64,000 bases of DNA, from the NCBI GenBank assembly GCA_004000035.1, contig RJAE01000001.1, forward strand, positions 303,729 to 367,728. Reading direction: 5' to 3'. This stretch comes from Arthrobacter sulfonylureivorans. Lineage in GTDB: Bacteria > Actinomycetota > Actinomycetes > Actinomycetales > Micrococcaceae. Each line of letters starts with the position of its first letter. Position 1 is the stretch's first letter. Shown in pieces: positions 52,215 through 61,033 of this stretch. The position numbers and the translations under genes are program-made. The notes under the pieces were generated by a model that had not been told where the DNA came from, searched no databases, and saw nothing but the letters and a program-made list of their open reading frames with translations.

Positions 52215-53135
52215 ATGGCGTTGCTGCGGCAGCGCGGGACGCCGGAGAACCAGCTCCAGGGGCTGCGGGTGGTGCTGCCGCGCACCCCGGACCGCGCGGC
52301 CGGGATGGCAGCAGAACTGCTCCGGCGGGGCGCGTCGTCCAGCGTCATGCCCCTGATCGATTTCGAGCGGACGGACAAGCCTGCCGAACTGGACGAAGCC
52401 CTCACCCTGCTGGCCCGGCACAAGGTGGACTGGCTGGTGATCACCAGCATCACCACGGTGCGGGCACTCAAGGCCTGCGCCCTGGACCGCGGAACCAGCC
52501 TGGCCGCCCTGGTCGGCGACACCAAGGTTGCCGCCGTCGGCACGCCCAGCGCCGAGGCGCTGGAGGCGGAAGGGCTCTCGGTGGACTTGGTGCCGCCCGG
52601 CAGCATGGACGCCGTCGGTCTGGTGGAAGCCTGGCCGCTTCCGCCCGAAGGCGCGAGCCGTTCGACGGAGCGGATGATGGTGTTGCTGCCGCAGGCGGAC
52701 ATCGCCGCCCCCACGGTTTTCGAAGGCCTGATGGCCAAAGGGTGGCAGGTGCTGCCCGTGACCGCCTACCGGACCGTGGACTATCCCGCCCGGCCGGAGC
52801 TCCGGCTGACGGCCGCACTGGAGATTGCCTCCCGTGAACGCGCCGACGGCCTGGAAGTCATCACGGCCGCCGATTTCCGCAGCCGCGCGCTTGACGGCGG
52901 CATCGACGCCGTCATCCTGACCTCGCCCAGCGTGACCCGGCGGTTGGCCGGTCTTCTAGACCCCTGGCCGGTCGGACTCGCGCTGATCGCCATCGGCAAC
53001 AGTTCGGCACGCCAGGCCGCCGAACTGGGGCTGGAGGTCGCGGCCACGGCTGCCGAACCGACGCCGTCGGGCATCGCCGACGCGCTCGCACAAACCCTCG
53101 AGCGCCAGCCCACCGAAACGGAAGGAACGCCATGA
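52215..53135 (+). CDS. hemD: Uroporphyrinogen-III synthase HemD
   Basis: Cyclises hydroxymethylbilane with inversion of ring D, 306 residues. The family is weakly conserved, but the two-lobed pattern is visible: [105 protein letters not shown] and [22 protein letters not shown]. Position between hemC and hemB supports the call. The stop overlaps hemB by four bases. Confidence 0.92.
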   Translation: MALLRQRGTPENQLQGLRVVLPRTPDRAAGMAAELLRRGASSSVMPLIDFERTDKPAELDEALTLLARHKVDWLVITSITTVRALKACALDRGTSLAALVGDTKVAAVGTPSAEALEAEGLSVDLVPPGSMDAVGLVEAWPLPPEGASRSTERMMVLLPQADIAAPTVFEGLMAKGWQVLPVTAYRTVDYPARPELRLTAALEIASRERADGLEVITAADFRSRALDGGIDAVILTSPSVTRRLAGLLDPWPVGLALIAIGNSSARQAAELGLEVAATAAEPTPSGIADALAQTLERQPTETEGTP

Positions 53136-54106
53136 GCTTCCCCTACCACCGGCCCCGTCGACTGCGGGCCACCGAAGCGATCCGCCGGATGACCGCGGAG
53201 GTCCGGACCCACCCGAACCAGTTGATCCTGCCGGCGTTCATCCGCGAAGGCATCAGTGAACCGGTGCCGCTGCAGTCCATGCCAGGCGTGGTCCAGCACA
53301 CCACGGATTCGCTCAAGCGGGCGGCCTCCGAAGCCGTGGAACTGGGGCTGGGCGGGATCATGCTCTTTGGTGTTCCCGCGGTACGCGACGCCACCGGCAG
53401 CGCAGGGGTGGACCCCAACGGCGTGCTGAACCGCGCGATTGCCGATGTGAAGGCCGAGGTCGGCCACGACCTGGTGGTGATGGGCGACGTTTGCCTGGAC
53501 GAGTTCACCGACCACGGGCACTGCGGCGTGCTGGCTCCCGACGGCACGGTGGACAACGACGCCACACTGCCGATCTACGCGGAGATGGCAGTGGTCCAGG
53601 CGGCGGCGGGAGCCGACGTGCTGGGTCCTTCCGGCATGATGGACGGCCAGGTGGCAGTGATCCGCCAGGCGTTGGACGAGGCCGGATACCAGGACGCCTC
53701 CATCCTGGCCTACGCCGCCAAATATGCCTCCGCCTTTTACGGGCCGTTCCGTGAGGCGGTGGATTCGCAACTCACAGGAGACCGGCGCACCTACCAGATG
53801 GATGCCGCCAACCGGCGCGAGGCCATCCGGGAAGTGGAACTGGACCTGGCCGAAGGCGCCGACATGATCATGGTCAAACCGGCCATGAGCTACCTGGACG
53901 TCCTCTCCGACGTGGCGCAGATGTCCCCGGTGCCGGTGGCCGCCTACCAGATCTCCGGTGAGTACGCGATGATCGAGGCGGCCGCGGCCAATGGCTGGAT
54001 CGACCGCAAGGCCGCCATCCTGGAGTCGGTCCTCGGCATCCGCCGTGCCGGTGCCGACATGGTGCTGACCTATTGGGCCCCGGAACTGGCCCGCTGGCTG
54101 AAGTAG
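53132..54106 (+). CDS. hemB: Delta-aminolevulinic acid dehydratase (porphobilinogen synthase) HemB
   Basis: Condenses two aminolevulinates into porphobilinogen, 324 residues. Catalytic lysines are in [13 protein letters not shown] and [11 protein letters not shown]. The active-site metal segment reads [14 protein letters not shown]: two of the three Cys ligands of the zinc form are present, with Asp in place of the middle one, so metal use may be mixed or Mg-type. [12 protein letters not shown] opens the protein. ATG at 53132 overlaps hemD. A hairpin lies between this gene and hemL. Confidence 0.96.
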   Translation: MSFPYHRPRRLRATEAIRRMTAEVRTHPNQLILPAFIREGISEPVPLQSMPGVVQHTTDSLKRAASEAVELGLGGIMLFGVPAVRDATGSAGVDPNGVLNRAIADVKAEVGHDLVVMGDVCLDEFTDHGHCGVLAPDGTVDNDATLPIYAEMAVVQAAAGADVLGPSGMMDGQVAVIRQALDEAGYQDASILAYAAKYASAFYGPFREAVDSQLTGDRRTYQMDAANRREAIREVELDLAEGADMIMVKPAMSYLDVLSDVAQMSPVPVAAYQISGEYAMIEAAAANGWIDRKAAILESVLGIRRAGADMVLTYWAPELARWLK

Positions 54107-54126
54107 CCACCTGAACTCCCCGCCGC

Positions 54127-54150
54127 CTGCGGGCACTACCGTGCCCGCAG
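54127..54150 (+). terminator. Hairpin between hemB and hemL
   Basis: A perfect 10-bp stem (CTGCGGGCAC at 54127-54136, complement at 54141-54150) with loop TACC is followed by no U-run. It may attenuate transcription into hemL or mark the operon boundary. Confidence 0.42.
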
Positions 54151-54183
54151 CGGACTCAAGCTGTGCCGAAAGGAACCAAGACC

Positions 54184-55518
54184 ATGACTGATGCCTCCCG
54201 CTCCGAGGAACTCTTCGAGCGCGCCCGCCAACTGATGCCCGGCGGTGTGAACTCGCCGGTGCGGGCCTTCGGCTCAGTCGGCGGAACCCCGCGCATGATG
54301 GTCAGCGGCAAGGGCGCCTACCTCACCGACGCCGATGGCCGCGAGTACGTGGACCTGGTCTGCTCGTGGGGACCGGCCCTGCTGGGCCACGCCCACCCGG
54401 CCGTGCTTGAGGCTGTGCACTCCGCGGTGGACCGCGGCCTGTCCTTCGGCGCCTCCACGCCGGCCGAGTCCGAGTTGGCCGCCCTGGTCGTCGGCCGGGT
54501 CTCCGCCGTCGAGCGCCTGCGGATGGTCTCCACCGGTACGGAAGCGACCATGACCGCGGTCCGCCTTGCCCGCGGCTACACCGGGCGGAACCTGATCGTG
54601 AAATTCGCCGGCTGCTACCACGGCCATTTGGACGGGCTTCTGGCCGCCGCAGGTTCCGGCGTCGCCACGCTGGCGCTGCCCGGTTCGGCTGGCGTCACCG
54701 AGGCGACCGCCGCCGAGACGCTGGTGCTGCCGTACAACGACATCACCGCCGTGGAAGAGGTCTTCGCCGCCCGCGGCAGCCAGATCGCTGCGGTCATCAC
54801 CGAGGCGGCACCTGCCAACATGGGCGTGGTTACCCCCGCCGACGGCTTCAACGCGGCCTTGTCCCGGATCACCCGTGAACACGGTGCGCTGCTGATCCTG
54901 GACGAAGTGCTCACCGGTTTCCGTACCGGCTATGCCGGCTACTGGGGGCTGACCGGGGGAGCCGTCGGTGCAGCCGATCCGTTCGTGCCCGACCTGCTGA
55001 CCTTCGGCAAGGTCATCGGCGGCGGCATGCCCGTGGCTGCCTTGGGCGGCCGGGCGGACGTCATGGACTTCCTTGCGCCGGTGGGCCCGGTCTACCAAGC
55101 CGGCACCCTCTCCGGCAACCCGATTGCCATGGCGGCCGGCGTCGCGACGCTGACTGCCGCAACGCCTGACGTCTACACAGCCATCGACTCCCGCTCGCGC
55201 GAACTGCAGGACGCGCTCTCCGCCGCTTTGTCCGAGGCCGGCGTGGACCACAGCATCCAGACCGCGGGAAACCTGTTCAGCGTGGCCTTCGGCACCTCGG
55301 CCAACGGCGTGCGCAACTACGCCGATGCCCAGGCCCAGGAGGCCTTCCGCTACGCGCCATTCTTCCACGCGATGCTCGACGCCGGCGTCTACCTGCCGCC
55401 GTCGGTCTTCGAGGCCTGGTTCCTTTCCGCCGCGCATGACGACGCGGCGATGGACAAGATCTTTGCGGCCCTCCCGGCGGCCGCGCGCGCCGCCGCGGCG
55501 GCCACACCCATAGCCTGA
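54184..55518 (+). CDS. hemL: Glutamate-1-semialdehyde 2,1-aminomutase HemL
   Basis: PLP enzyme of 444 residues that makes 5-aminolevulinate from the HemA product. Motifs: [59 protein letters not shown], the PLP Lys in [17 protein letters not shown], and [17 protein letters not shown] at 54184 has AAAGGA nine bases upstream; ATG at 54163 would add seven residues. It is the last gene of the heme cluster, separated from hemB by a hairpin. It is physically distant from its partner hemA. Confidence 0.96.
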   Translation: MTDASRSEELFERARQLMPGGVNSPVRAFGSVGGTPRMMVSGKGAYLTDADGREYVDLVCSWGPALLGHAHPAVLEAVHSAVDRGLSFGASTPAESELAALVVGRVSAVERLRMVSTGTEATMTAVRLARGYTGRNLIVKFAGCYHGHLDGLLAAAGSGVATLALPGSAGVTEATAAETLVLPYNDITAVEEVFAARGSQIAAVITEAAPANMGVVTPADGFNAALSRITREHGALLILDEVLTGFRTGYAGYWGLTGGAVGAADPFVPDLLTFGKVIGGGMPVAALGGRADVMDFLAPVGPVYQAGTLSGNPIAMAAGVATLTAATPDVYTAIDSRSRELQDALSAALSEAGVDHSIQTAGNLFSVAFGTSANGVRNYADAQAQEAFRYAPFFHAMLDAGVYLPPSVFEAWFLSAAHDDAAMDKIFAALPAAARAAAAATPIA

Positions 55519-55526
55519 CCCACTGA

Positions 55527-55548
55527 CAGCGCCCGGCGCCGGGCGCTG
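55527..55548 (+). terminator. GC palindrome after hemL
   Basis: A perfect 22-bp palindrome (arms CAGCGCCCGGC and GCCGGGCGCTG) begins nine bases after the hemL stop. A second perfect GC palindrome lies at 55606-55623, just before the next gene. Neither has a T-run, so termination is likely but not certain. Confidence 0.42.
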
Positions 55549-55654
55549 CGGGGCAGCCTCCGGCGTGCCCGGGCCGGCCAGGGGCATGGCAGACTGGTCC
55601 TGAGGCCGGCCCCGCGGGGCCGGGCTGCCAAAACGTCAAACCAGGGGAGTGCAG

Positions 55655-56812
55655 ATGGGCCTGTTGTCCAGGCGCAGGCAAATGCAGGAAAAGCACGACG
55701 GCGGCGCCCGCCCGACGCCGGAGGTCGCCGTCCACGTGCCGCCGCGGTCCATGTGGTCGGACGGTATGGGCCGTACGGCCACCCGTTCTGCGCAGCTGCT
55801 GCTGGCGCTGGCGCTGGCCGTTGTGGTGATCTACGGGCTGCTGCAACTGCGGCTGCTGGTCATTCCGTTCCTGATTGCCCTGATCTTGGCCGCGGCCGTG
55901 AGCCCGGTGGTGGGGGTGCTGCGCCGCTGGGGTTGGTCCCCGGCGCTCGCGACAGTTACCGCGTTCCTCGGGATCCTCGCAGTGCTCGGCGGGGTGGTCA
56001 CCGGAATCGTCTTTGCGGTCCGCAGTGAATCGGATGAACTAGTCCGCTCCGCCAGCGAGGGCTGGCTGCAATTGCAGGAAATGATGGCCAACTTCCCGCT
56101 GCCGGTGAGCCAAGGGCAGATCGACGAAGCGCTGGCGTCAGTGGTGGACTTCCTGACCAGCGCCGCCGCCGGGCGCAGCGCTCTCAGCGGGCTGTCGATG
56201 GCGGCGGAAATCATTACCGGGGCTGTCCTGATGTCCGTCATCCTGTTCTTCTTCCTCAAAGACGGTCCGCGGATCTGGGGCTTCCTGCTCAGCTGGTTCC
56301 CGGCGGCCCGGCGGCCCAAGCTGGAAGAGGCCGGATCGCGTGCCACGGACGTGCTGGGCAGCTACGTCCGGGGGACCGCCACCGTAGCGGCAGTCGACGC
56401 ATTTTTCATCGGCCTGGCGCTGTTCATCCTGCAGGTGCCGCTGGCGCTGCCGCTTTCCGTGTTGATCTTCATCGGCGGATTCATTCCGATCGTCGGCGCC
56501 ACCGTTGCCGGCATCTTGGCCACCCTCGTGGCGCTGGTGGCCAATGGGCCGGTGGCAGCGCTGGTGGTGGTCGCCGTCGTCATTGTGGTGCAGCAGTTGG
56601 AAGGCAACTTCCTGCAGCCGGTGGTGATGGGCCGCTCCGTGAGCCTGCACTCGCTGGTGATCCTGCTGGCGTTGACCGCAGGGACCATCCTGGGCGGCAT
56701 CATTGGTGCGGTCTTGGCCGTTCCGGTGACGGCGGTGTCCTGGGTGGTCATCCAGGTGCTCTCTGGGCGGGCCTCCGGTGAGCAACCCGTGCAGGTCCGG
56801 CAGCGCCGCTGA
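55655..56812 (+). CDS. AI-2E family transporter-like membrane protein
   Basis: Polytopic membrane protein of 385 residues with about eight transmembrane segments, including LFLKDGPRIWGFLLSWFP, LPLSVLIFIGGFIPIVGATVAGILATLVALV and the conserved late motif QQLEGNFLQPVVMGRSVSLHSLVILLALTAGTILGGIIGAVLAVPV. The family is named for TqsA but includes Na+/H+ antiporter-like members; substrate unknown. ATG at 55655 is chosen because AGGGGAG lies five bases upstream. The hydrophilic N-terminus contains KHDGGARPT, shared with the DivIVA-like protein at 23 kb. Confidence 0.88.
   Translation: MGLLSRRRQMQEKHDGGARPTPEVAVHVPPRSMWSDGMGRTATRSAQLLLALALAVVVIYGLLQLRLLVIPFLIALILAAAVSPVVGVLRRWGWSPALATVTAFLGILAVLGGVVTGIVFAVRSESDELVRSASEGWLQLQEMMANFPLPVSQGQIDEALASVVDFLTSAAAGRSALSGLSMAAEIITGAVLMSVILFFFLKDGPRIWGFLLSWFPAARRPKLEEAGSRATDVLGSYVRGTATVAAVDAFFIGLALFILQVPLALPLSVLIFIGGFIPIVGATVAGILATLVALVANGPVAALVVVAVVIVVQQLEGNFLQPVVMGRSVSLHSLVILLALTAGTILGGIIGAVLAVPVTAVSWVVIQVLSGRASGEQPVQVRQRR
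55692..55716 (+). repeat. 25-nt repeat, copy 2 (HDGGARPT-coding)
   Basis: Matches 23484-23508 at 24 of 25 positions and is read in the same frame, in an otherwise unrelated gene. Confidence 0.6.
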
Positions 56813-56834
56813 CCAGGGACGATGACCACGTGAC

Positions 56835-56870
56835 AGAGGTCCCCGGAAGCCGAAGCTTCCGGGGACCTCT
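56835..56870. terminator. Bidirectional terminator between the AI-2E gene and metQ
   Basis: A perfect 16-bp stem (arms 56835-56850 and 56855-56870) with a CGAA tetraloop lies midway between the converging genes. The right flank reads CGTTGTCC, so the U-run is weak, but the stem is very stable. Confidence 0.75.
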
Positions 56871-56913
56871 CGTTGTCCGCGTCAGCCGCTGAGGTCAGCG
56901 GCCCGGGACTGGG

Positions 56914-57753
56914 TTAGAAGGCGGGGAAAACGTCGCCGTTGGGCCAGGTCTCCTCGATAAACTTCTTCACATCCGGGCTGTGCAGCAGTTCTTCGAGCTT
57001 GGCGATGGCCGGGTTATCGTCGCCGGCCTTCCAGGCCAGGAAGTTGGCATACGGGTTGTTCTCGGCGGATTCCACGATCACCGCGTCATCCGTGTTCAGG
57101 CCGGCATCCAAGATGAAGTTGCCGTTGATGATGGCCAGGTCGACCTTCGGATCATCGATCAGCTGGACCAGGATTTCGGGCTGGTTCTCCTCGAACTTCA
57201 GACCCTTGGGGTTCTGCTCATCGGTCAGCGTCAGTGCCGCAGAATCATCCTCGATGCCGGAGAGCAGGCCCTCGGCTTCGAGCATCTTCAGTGCGCGCGG
57301 CTGGTTGCCCGGATCATTGGTGACCGCAATGGTTGCGCCCTCGGGGATCTCGTCGACAGTCTTGTGCTTGGACGAGAACCCGGCGTAGGGCTCAATGTGG
57401 ATGCCTTCGCCGTGTTCGAAATCGTAGCCCTTGTCAGCGACCTGCTGGTCAAAGAATGCCAGGTGCTGGAAGTAGTTGGCATCCAGCGAACCATCGCTCA
57501 GGGCGATGTTCGGGGTCTGGTAATCGGTGAATTCCTTGATGTCCAGGTCGATGCCGGCGTCCTTGGCCAAGTTCTCGTCCACGAACTCCAGGATCCGGCC
57601 CTGGGGGACCGGAGTGGCACCCACCGTGATCGTCGTGGGATTGGCCGGGTCCAGCGTGGCATCGGCGCTGGGGGTGGAATCAGAGCCACCGCAAGCCGTC
57701 AGCGCCAAGGCCGCGGCCAGGCCGGTACCAATGAGGGTTAGTGCTTTACGCAT
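56914..57753 (-). CDS. metQ: Methionine-binding lipoprotein MetQ
   Basis: Substrate-binding protein of the methionine ABC importer, 279 residues. It has a lipoprotein signal with lipobox LTAC (Cys21). The NlpA-type domain is clear: TITVGATPVPQGRILEFV, FTDYQTPNIALSDGSLDANYFQHLAFFDQ, AGFSSKHKTVDEIPEGATIAVTNDPGNQPRALKML, LAIINGNFILDAGL. It is last in the metN-metI-metQ order, after a 175-bp gap with an imperfect hairpin (57814-57835), which may allow separate expression. Confidence 0.93.
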   Translation of the reverse strand: MRKALTLIGTGLAAALALTACGGSDSTPSADATLDPANPTTITVGATPVPQGRILEFVDENLAKDAGIDLDIKEFTDYQTPNIALSDGSLDANYFQHLAFFDQQVADKGYDFEHGEGIHIEPYAGFSSKHKTVDEIPEGATIAVTNDPGNQPRALKMLEAEGLLSGIEDDSAALTLTDEQNPKGLKFEENQPEILVQLIDDPKVDLAIINGNFILDAGLNTDDAVIVESAENNPYANFLAWKAGDDNPAIAKLEELLHSPDVKKFIEETWPNGDVFPAF

Positions 57754-57813
57754 CTGCGTGCGTTCCTTTCAACTAACCGGGGCAGGCCGAAGGCGGCTCA
57801 TCCCGGATGTGGT

Positions 57814-57835
57814 GCAGCTAGCGGCTACTGGCTGC
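57814..57835 (-). promoter_or_regulatory. Imperfect hairpin upstream of metQ
   Basis: GCAGCTAG (57814-57821) and CTGGCTGC (57828-57835) pair with one mismatch around a 6-nt loop in the metI-metQ gap. It may protect the metQ transcript; weak evidence. Confidence 0.28.
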
Positions 57836-57884
57836 ATTCCTCCGCGGCCTCACGGCCGGCGGGAGCTTGGGGAGCGGGACGGCA

Positions 57885-57915
57885 ATGTCCCTGAACTGAC
57901 GATGTCCCTGAAGTG
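57885..57915. repeat. Short direct repeat after metI
   Basis: ATGTCCCTGAA occurs at 57885 and again at 57902, 17 bp apart, directly after the metI stop. The role is unknown. Confidence 0.45.
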
Positions 57916-57928
57916 GCAGAGAGACCGT

Positions 57929-58663
57929 TCAGACGGCGGTGGCGGGTTCGTGCCGGCGTTTCTTCGTGCCCGCTTGGGCAGCGCTGCGGTGGTCCACCCG
58001 GCGGGCCATGGCATCTCCGGTCCACTGGATCAGCTGGACGAGGACCACCATGATGACGATCGTGACAATCATGACCGTGGTGTCGAAACGCTGGAAGCCG
58101 TAGTTGTAAGCGAGTTGGCCCAGCCCGCCGCCGCCGGTGAGGCCCGCCATGGCGGAGTAGCCCACCAAGGTGACCACCGTGGTCGTGAAGGCGGCGACCA
58201 GCCCGGGCAATGCTTCGGGAACCAGGACCTTGGCCACAATTTGCAGCCGGGTGGAGCCCATGACCATCGCGGCATCGATCTTGCCGGAGCTGACATCCCG
58301 CAGCGCGGTTTCCACCAACCGTGCGAAGAACGGCACGGTGCCGATGGTGAGCGAGACACAGGCCGCCAAGGCGCCGATCGACGTGCCGGTGATCGCCCGT
58401 GCCAGCGGGATCAGCGCGATCATCAGGATGGCGAACGGAATGGACCTGGTGATGTTCACGATGACGTCGGACACGATCCGGTTAGTCACCCGCATGGGCC
58501 GCAGGCCTCCGGGTGCGCTGGTGTAGAGGAAGATGCCCAGCGGCAGCCCGATCAGCAGGACAAAGAAACCCGAGACACCCACCATGAGCAAGGTTTCGCC
58601 AAGGGCTTTGGGCAGGGCCTTGGTGATGGCCGGGTTGGTCATCAGTTCGTTGATGAAGTTCAT
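57929..58663 (-). CDS. metI: Methionine ABC transporter permease MetI
   Basis: Permease of the methionine importer, 244 residues, about five transmembrane segments. The EAA loop region reads AMVMGSTRLQIVAKVLVPEALPGLVAAFTTTVVTLVGYSAMAG, and the family segment TNRIVSDVIVNITRSIPFAILMIALIPLARAITGTSIG is MetI-like. ATG at 58663 overlaps the metN stop by four bases. The tail is basic (GTKKRRHEPATAV). Confidence 0.92.
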   Translation of the reverse strand: MNFINELMTNPAITKALPKALGETLLMVGVSGFFVLLIGLPLGIFLYTSAPGGLRPMRVTNRIVSDVIVNITRSIPFAILMIALIPLARAITGTSIGALAACVSLTIGTVPFFARLVETALRDVSSGKIDAAMVMGSTRLQIVAKVLVPEALPGLVAAFTTTVVTLVGYSAMAGLTGGGGLGQLAYNYGFQRFDTTVMIVTIVIMVVLVQLIQWTGDAMARRVDHRSAAQAGTKKRRHEPATAV

Positions 58664-59652
58664 GAGGTCTCTTCCTGGACGACGCGAACGGCGACGCCCT
58701 GGCCGGTCAAGTGCCGGGCGAGGGAAGCGGTGTCCGCCCCGGCCGGCAACTGGATGCGGAGATGGCCGAACTGGGTACCGGCCAACGACTCCACGCTGCC
58801 GGCCAGGACGTTCAGGTCCATTCCGAACGTGCGTGCGGCCCCGGTGAGCACCGGTTCCGAAGCGCTGTCGCCTGAATACAGGATTTCCAGCACGGTGCCG
58901 CTGCCGTTCGTTTCGGCCGGCGGCAGTGGTAACAGCGTGCTCGACAGTCGGCCGCCGAGATCGGCCGCCACGGTGCGCAGCGGGCCATGTTCGACGATCC
59001 GGCCCGCCTCCAGCAGCGAGACCGAGTCGCAGATGCGCTTGATGACCTGCATCTCGTGCGTGATCACCAGCACGGTCAACTGGAGCCGCTGTGTGAGGTC
59101 CTGGATCAATGTCAGGATTTCATCGGTGGTCTTCGGGTCCAGCGCCGACGTGGGCTCATCACAGAGCAGGACGTCGGGATCAGAGGCGAGGGCGCGGGCG
59201 ATGCCGACGCGCTGGCGCTGGCCGCCGGAAAGCTGGGACGGGTAGGCGTTCTCAAACCCCTCCAGTCCGACCAGCTTGAGCAACTCGGCAACCTTCGAGC
59301 GGATCGCCGCCCTGGGCGTCTTGACGATCTCCAGGGGATGCGCCACGTTGTCGGCAGCGGTGCGCGAATCCATCAGGTTTGCATGTTGGAAGATCATCCC
59401 GATGCGGCGCCGGGCCGTCCTGAGATCGGCGTCCCGGGATGCGCTGAGTTCCGCGCCGTTGATTGATACCGAGCCCGACGTCGGGCTGTCCAGCAGGGTC
59501 AGGCACCGCACCAAGGTGGACTTGCCCGCGCCGGAATGGCCGACGATGCCGTGGATGGACCCCTTGGGAACGGACAGGCTGACGCCGTCGAGGGCTACCA
59601 CTTCGCGGTTGCCCTGGCGGTAGACCTTGCGCAGGTCGGTAACGGTGATCAT
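58660..59652 (-). CDS. metN: Methionine ABC transporter ATPase MetN
   Basis: ATPase of the methionine importer, 330 residues. Motifs: Walker A GHSGAGKST, Q-loop FQHANLMDSRTAADNVAHPLEI (MetN-type), signature LSGGQRQR, Walker [17 protein letters not shown]-loop THEMQVIK. The C-terminal ~80 residues form a NIL domain (LAGSVESLAGTQFGHLRIQLPAGADTASLARHLTGQGVAVRVV), which senses methionine and blocks transport when full. It is the first gene of the metNIQ operon. I looked for an S-box or SAM-IV riboswitch upstream and saw none. Confidence 0.94.
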   Translation of the reverse strand: MITVTDLRKVYRQGNREVVALDGVSLSVPKGSIHGIVGHSGAGKSTLVRCLTLLDSPTSGSVSINGAELSASRDADLRTARRRIGMIFQHANLMDSRTAADNVAHPLEIVKTPRAAIRSKVAELLKLVGLEGFENAYPSQLSGGQRQRVGIARALASDPDVLLCDEPTSALDPKTTDEILTLIQDLTQRLQLTVLVITHEMQVIKRICDSVSLLEAGRIVEHGPLRTVAADLGGRLSSTLLPLPPAETNGSGTVLEILYSGDSASEPVLTGAARTFGMDLNVLAGSVESLAGTQFGHLRIQLPAGADTASLARHLTGQGVAVRVVQEETS

Positions 59653-59838
59653 GAAACCTCGGGGAGTTGAACTCAGGAAGCATTGGCAGCCGCCATAGCA
59701 CGCGCCGCCGCCAAGTCTTAATTATGACAGCCGGGCCTGTGCGCCGGAATTCGACAAGAGGTTGCGTCATATTACGACCCGAAGTTGACACTCAGGCGCT
59801 CGCGGCGAGCAACGGAATCCAGGGGCCGCGGAGGAGCG

Positions 59839-60537
59839 TCAAACGGCCGCGGGCATCAGGCGAACGGGCCAGACGCCGTCCACAACCGCTTCCGGATTCG
59901 TGCGCCGCAACCACTCCTGAAAGCTGGCTGCCTGTTGTGCGCACCAGCCGATTTGCCGTGCATGCAGTTCGGCGGCGTCGATGCACAGTCCCGGGTAGCG
60001 GCGGGCGAGGGCATCAGCGACTCCGATGGTTGCCAGCGCGTCGGCCGCCGACGTGTGCGCAGCCTCCAGGCGCACGCCGTAGAGTTCGCACAGCGCCACC
60101 AGAGTGCGCTTCCCGCGCCGGTAGCGGTCCATCTGCTTGTCCAGGATGAACGGATCAATCACCGGAGTTGCCGTCGGGGTTTGGAGGCCGTAGCGCGCAC
60201 ATTCGTTCGCCAGTACGGTGAAGTCGTAGGCGGCGTTGAAGGCCATGACGGGAATGCCTGCGTCAAACAGGCCAGCCAACGCCTCGGCAATCCCTGCGGT
60301 GGCGGTGGCCGCGTCGAGGCCTTCGGCGCGTGCGCGCTCCGTGCTGACCCCATGGATCGCGGCCGCTTCGGCCGGAATTTCGACGCCGGGGTCTACCAAC
60401 CACTCGCGCTCCTGCACGGGATCGCCCCCTTCGTCGACCAAGACCAGGGAAGCCGTGACGATCCGGGCAGTATGCGGATCACGGCCCGTGGTTTCCAGAT
60501 CGAAGGCGGCCCGGGGACGTTCATGCCAGCTGTTCAT
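59839..60537 (-). CDS. DEDDh 3'-5' exonuclease (DnaQ/epsilon-like)
   Basis: Stand-alone proofreading-type exonuclease of 232 residues. Exo motifs: I AAFDLETTGRDP (Asp, Glu), II VMAFNAAYDFTVL (Asp), III HTSAADALAT (His, Asp). It lacks the extra domains of a DNA polymerase subunit, so it may act in repair or RNA turnover. ATG at 60537 gives MNSWHERPRAAFDLETTG; a longer open frame upstream is not homologous. It is divergent from the alkyltransferase-like gene. Confidence 0.9.
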   Translation of the reverse strand: MNSWHERPRAAFDLETTGRDPHTARIVTASLVLVDEGGDPVQEREWLVDPGVEIPAEAAAIHGVSTERARAEGLDAATATAGIAEALAGLFDAGIPVMAFNAAYDFTVLANECARYGLQTPTATPVIDPFILDKQMDRYRRGKRTLVALCELYGVRLEAAHTSAADALATIGVADALARRYPGLCIDAAELHARQIGWCAQQAASFQEWLRRTNPEAVVDGVWPVRLMPAAV

Positions 60538-60658
60538 GCCGGTAACCGTAGCCGCCGGGTCGGACGAAATCGGGGAGGCACAGCGGCGCGCGCGAAACTC
60601 CGGGGCCTTCCGGTGCCTTGTGTAGGGCGGCACCGGTAGGTCAAATTACAATGGTGTA

Positions 60659-61033
60659 ATGCGGCAAGCGGTGGTAGAAGCGGTCCTTGACCTCGCAGCG
60701 ATCGTGCCGCCCGGCCGCGTGCTGTCCTATGGGGACGTTGCCGAGCTGCTCGAGGTGGGCGGGCCCCGGTTGGTCGGCAGGATTATGTCGCTGCACGGGG
60801 ACGCGGCTCCGTGGTGGCGCATCATTCGCGCCGATGGTTCACTGCCTGATGAGCTGATGGCGCGGGCGGTGGTGCACTACCGCCGGGAGGGGACACCGCT
60901 GGCAGCGCCGGCTACCGGGCCGGCGAAGGTGCGCATGGCCCAGGCCCGATGGATGCCCCAAGACAAAGAATTCACGGCGATCGAGCGGTTGCGGCACAAA
61001 GTGTCCGAGGCGACTGATGGGATGGGCGCATGA
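60659..61033 (+). CDS. Alkyltransferase-like (ATL) DNA-binding protein
   Basis: Protein of 124 residues of the MGMT DNA-binding domain family. The usual acceptor PCHR is replaced by PWWRII, so the alkyl-accepting Cys is missing and it should be an ATL, which binds O6-alkylguanine and hands it to nucleotide excision repair. Other landmarks: VPPGRVLSYGDVAELLEVGGPRLVGRIMS (helix-turn-helix and arginine finger) and YRREGTPL. Its stop overlaps the adnA start (ATGA). Position matches M. tuberculosis Rv3204 next to Rv3202c, as I recall. Confidence 0.9.
   Translation: MRQAVVEAVLDLAAIVPPGRVLSYGDVAELLEVGGPRLVGRIMSLHGDAAPWWRIIRADGSLPDELMARAVVHYRREGTPLAAPATGPAKVRMAQARWMPQDKEFTAIERLRHKVSEATDGMGA

Noticed and set aside
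59653-59838. SAM riboswitch upstream of metN
   Set aside because: I looked for the S-box and SAM-IV conserved cores on the minus strand and did not find them. A covariance-model scan would settle this.
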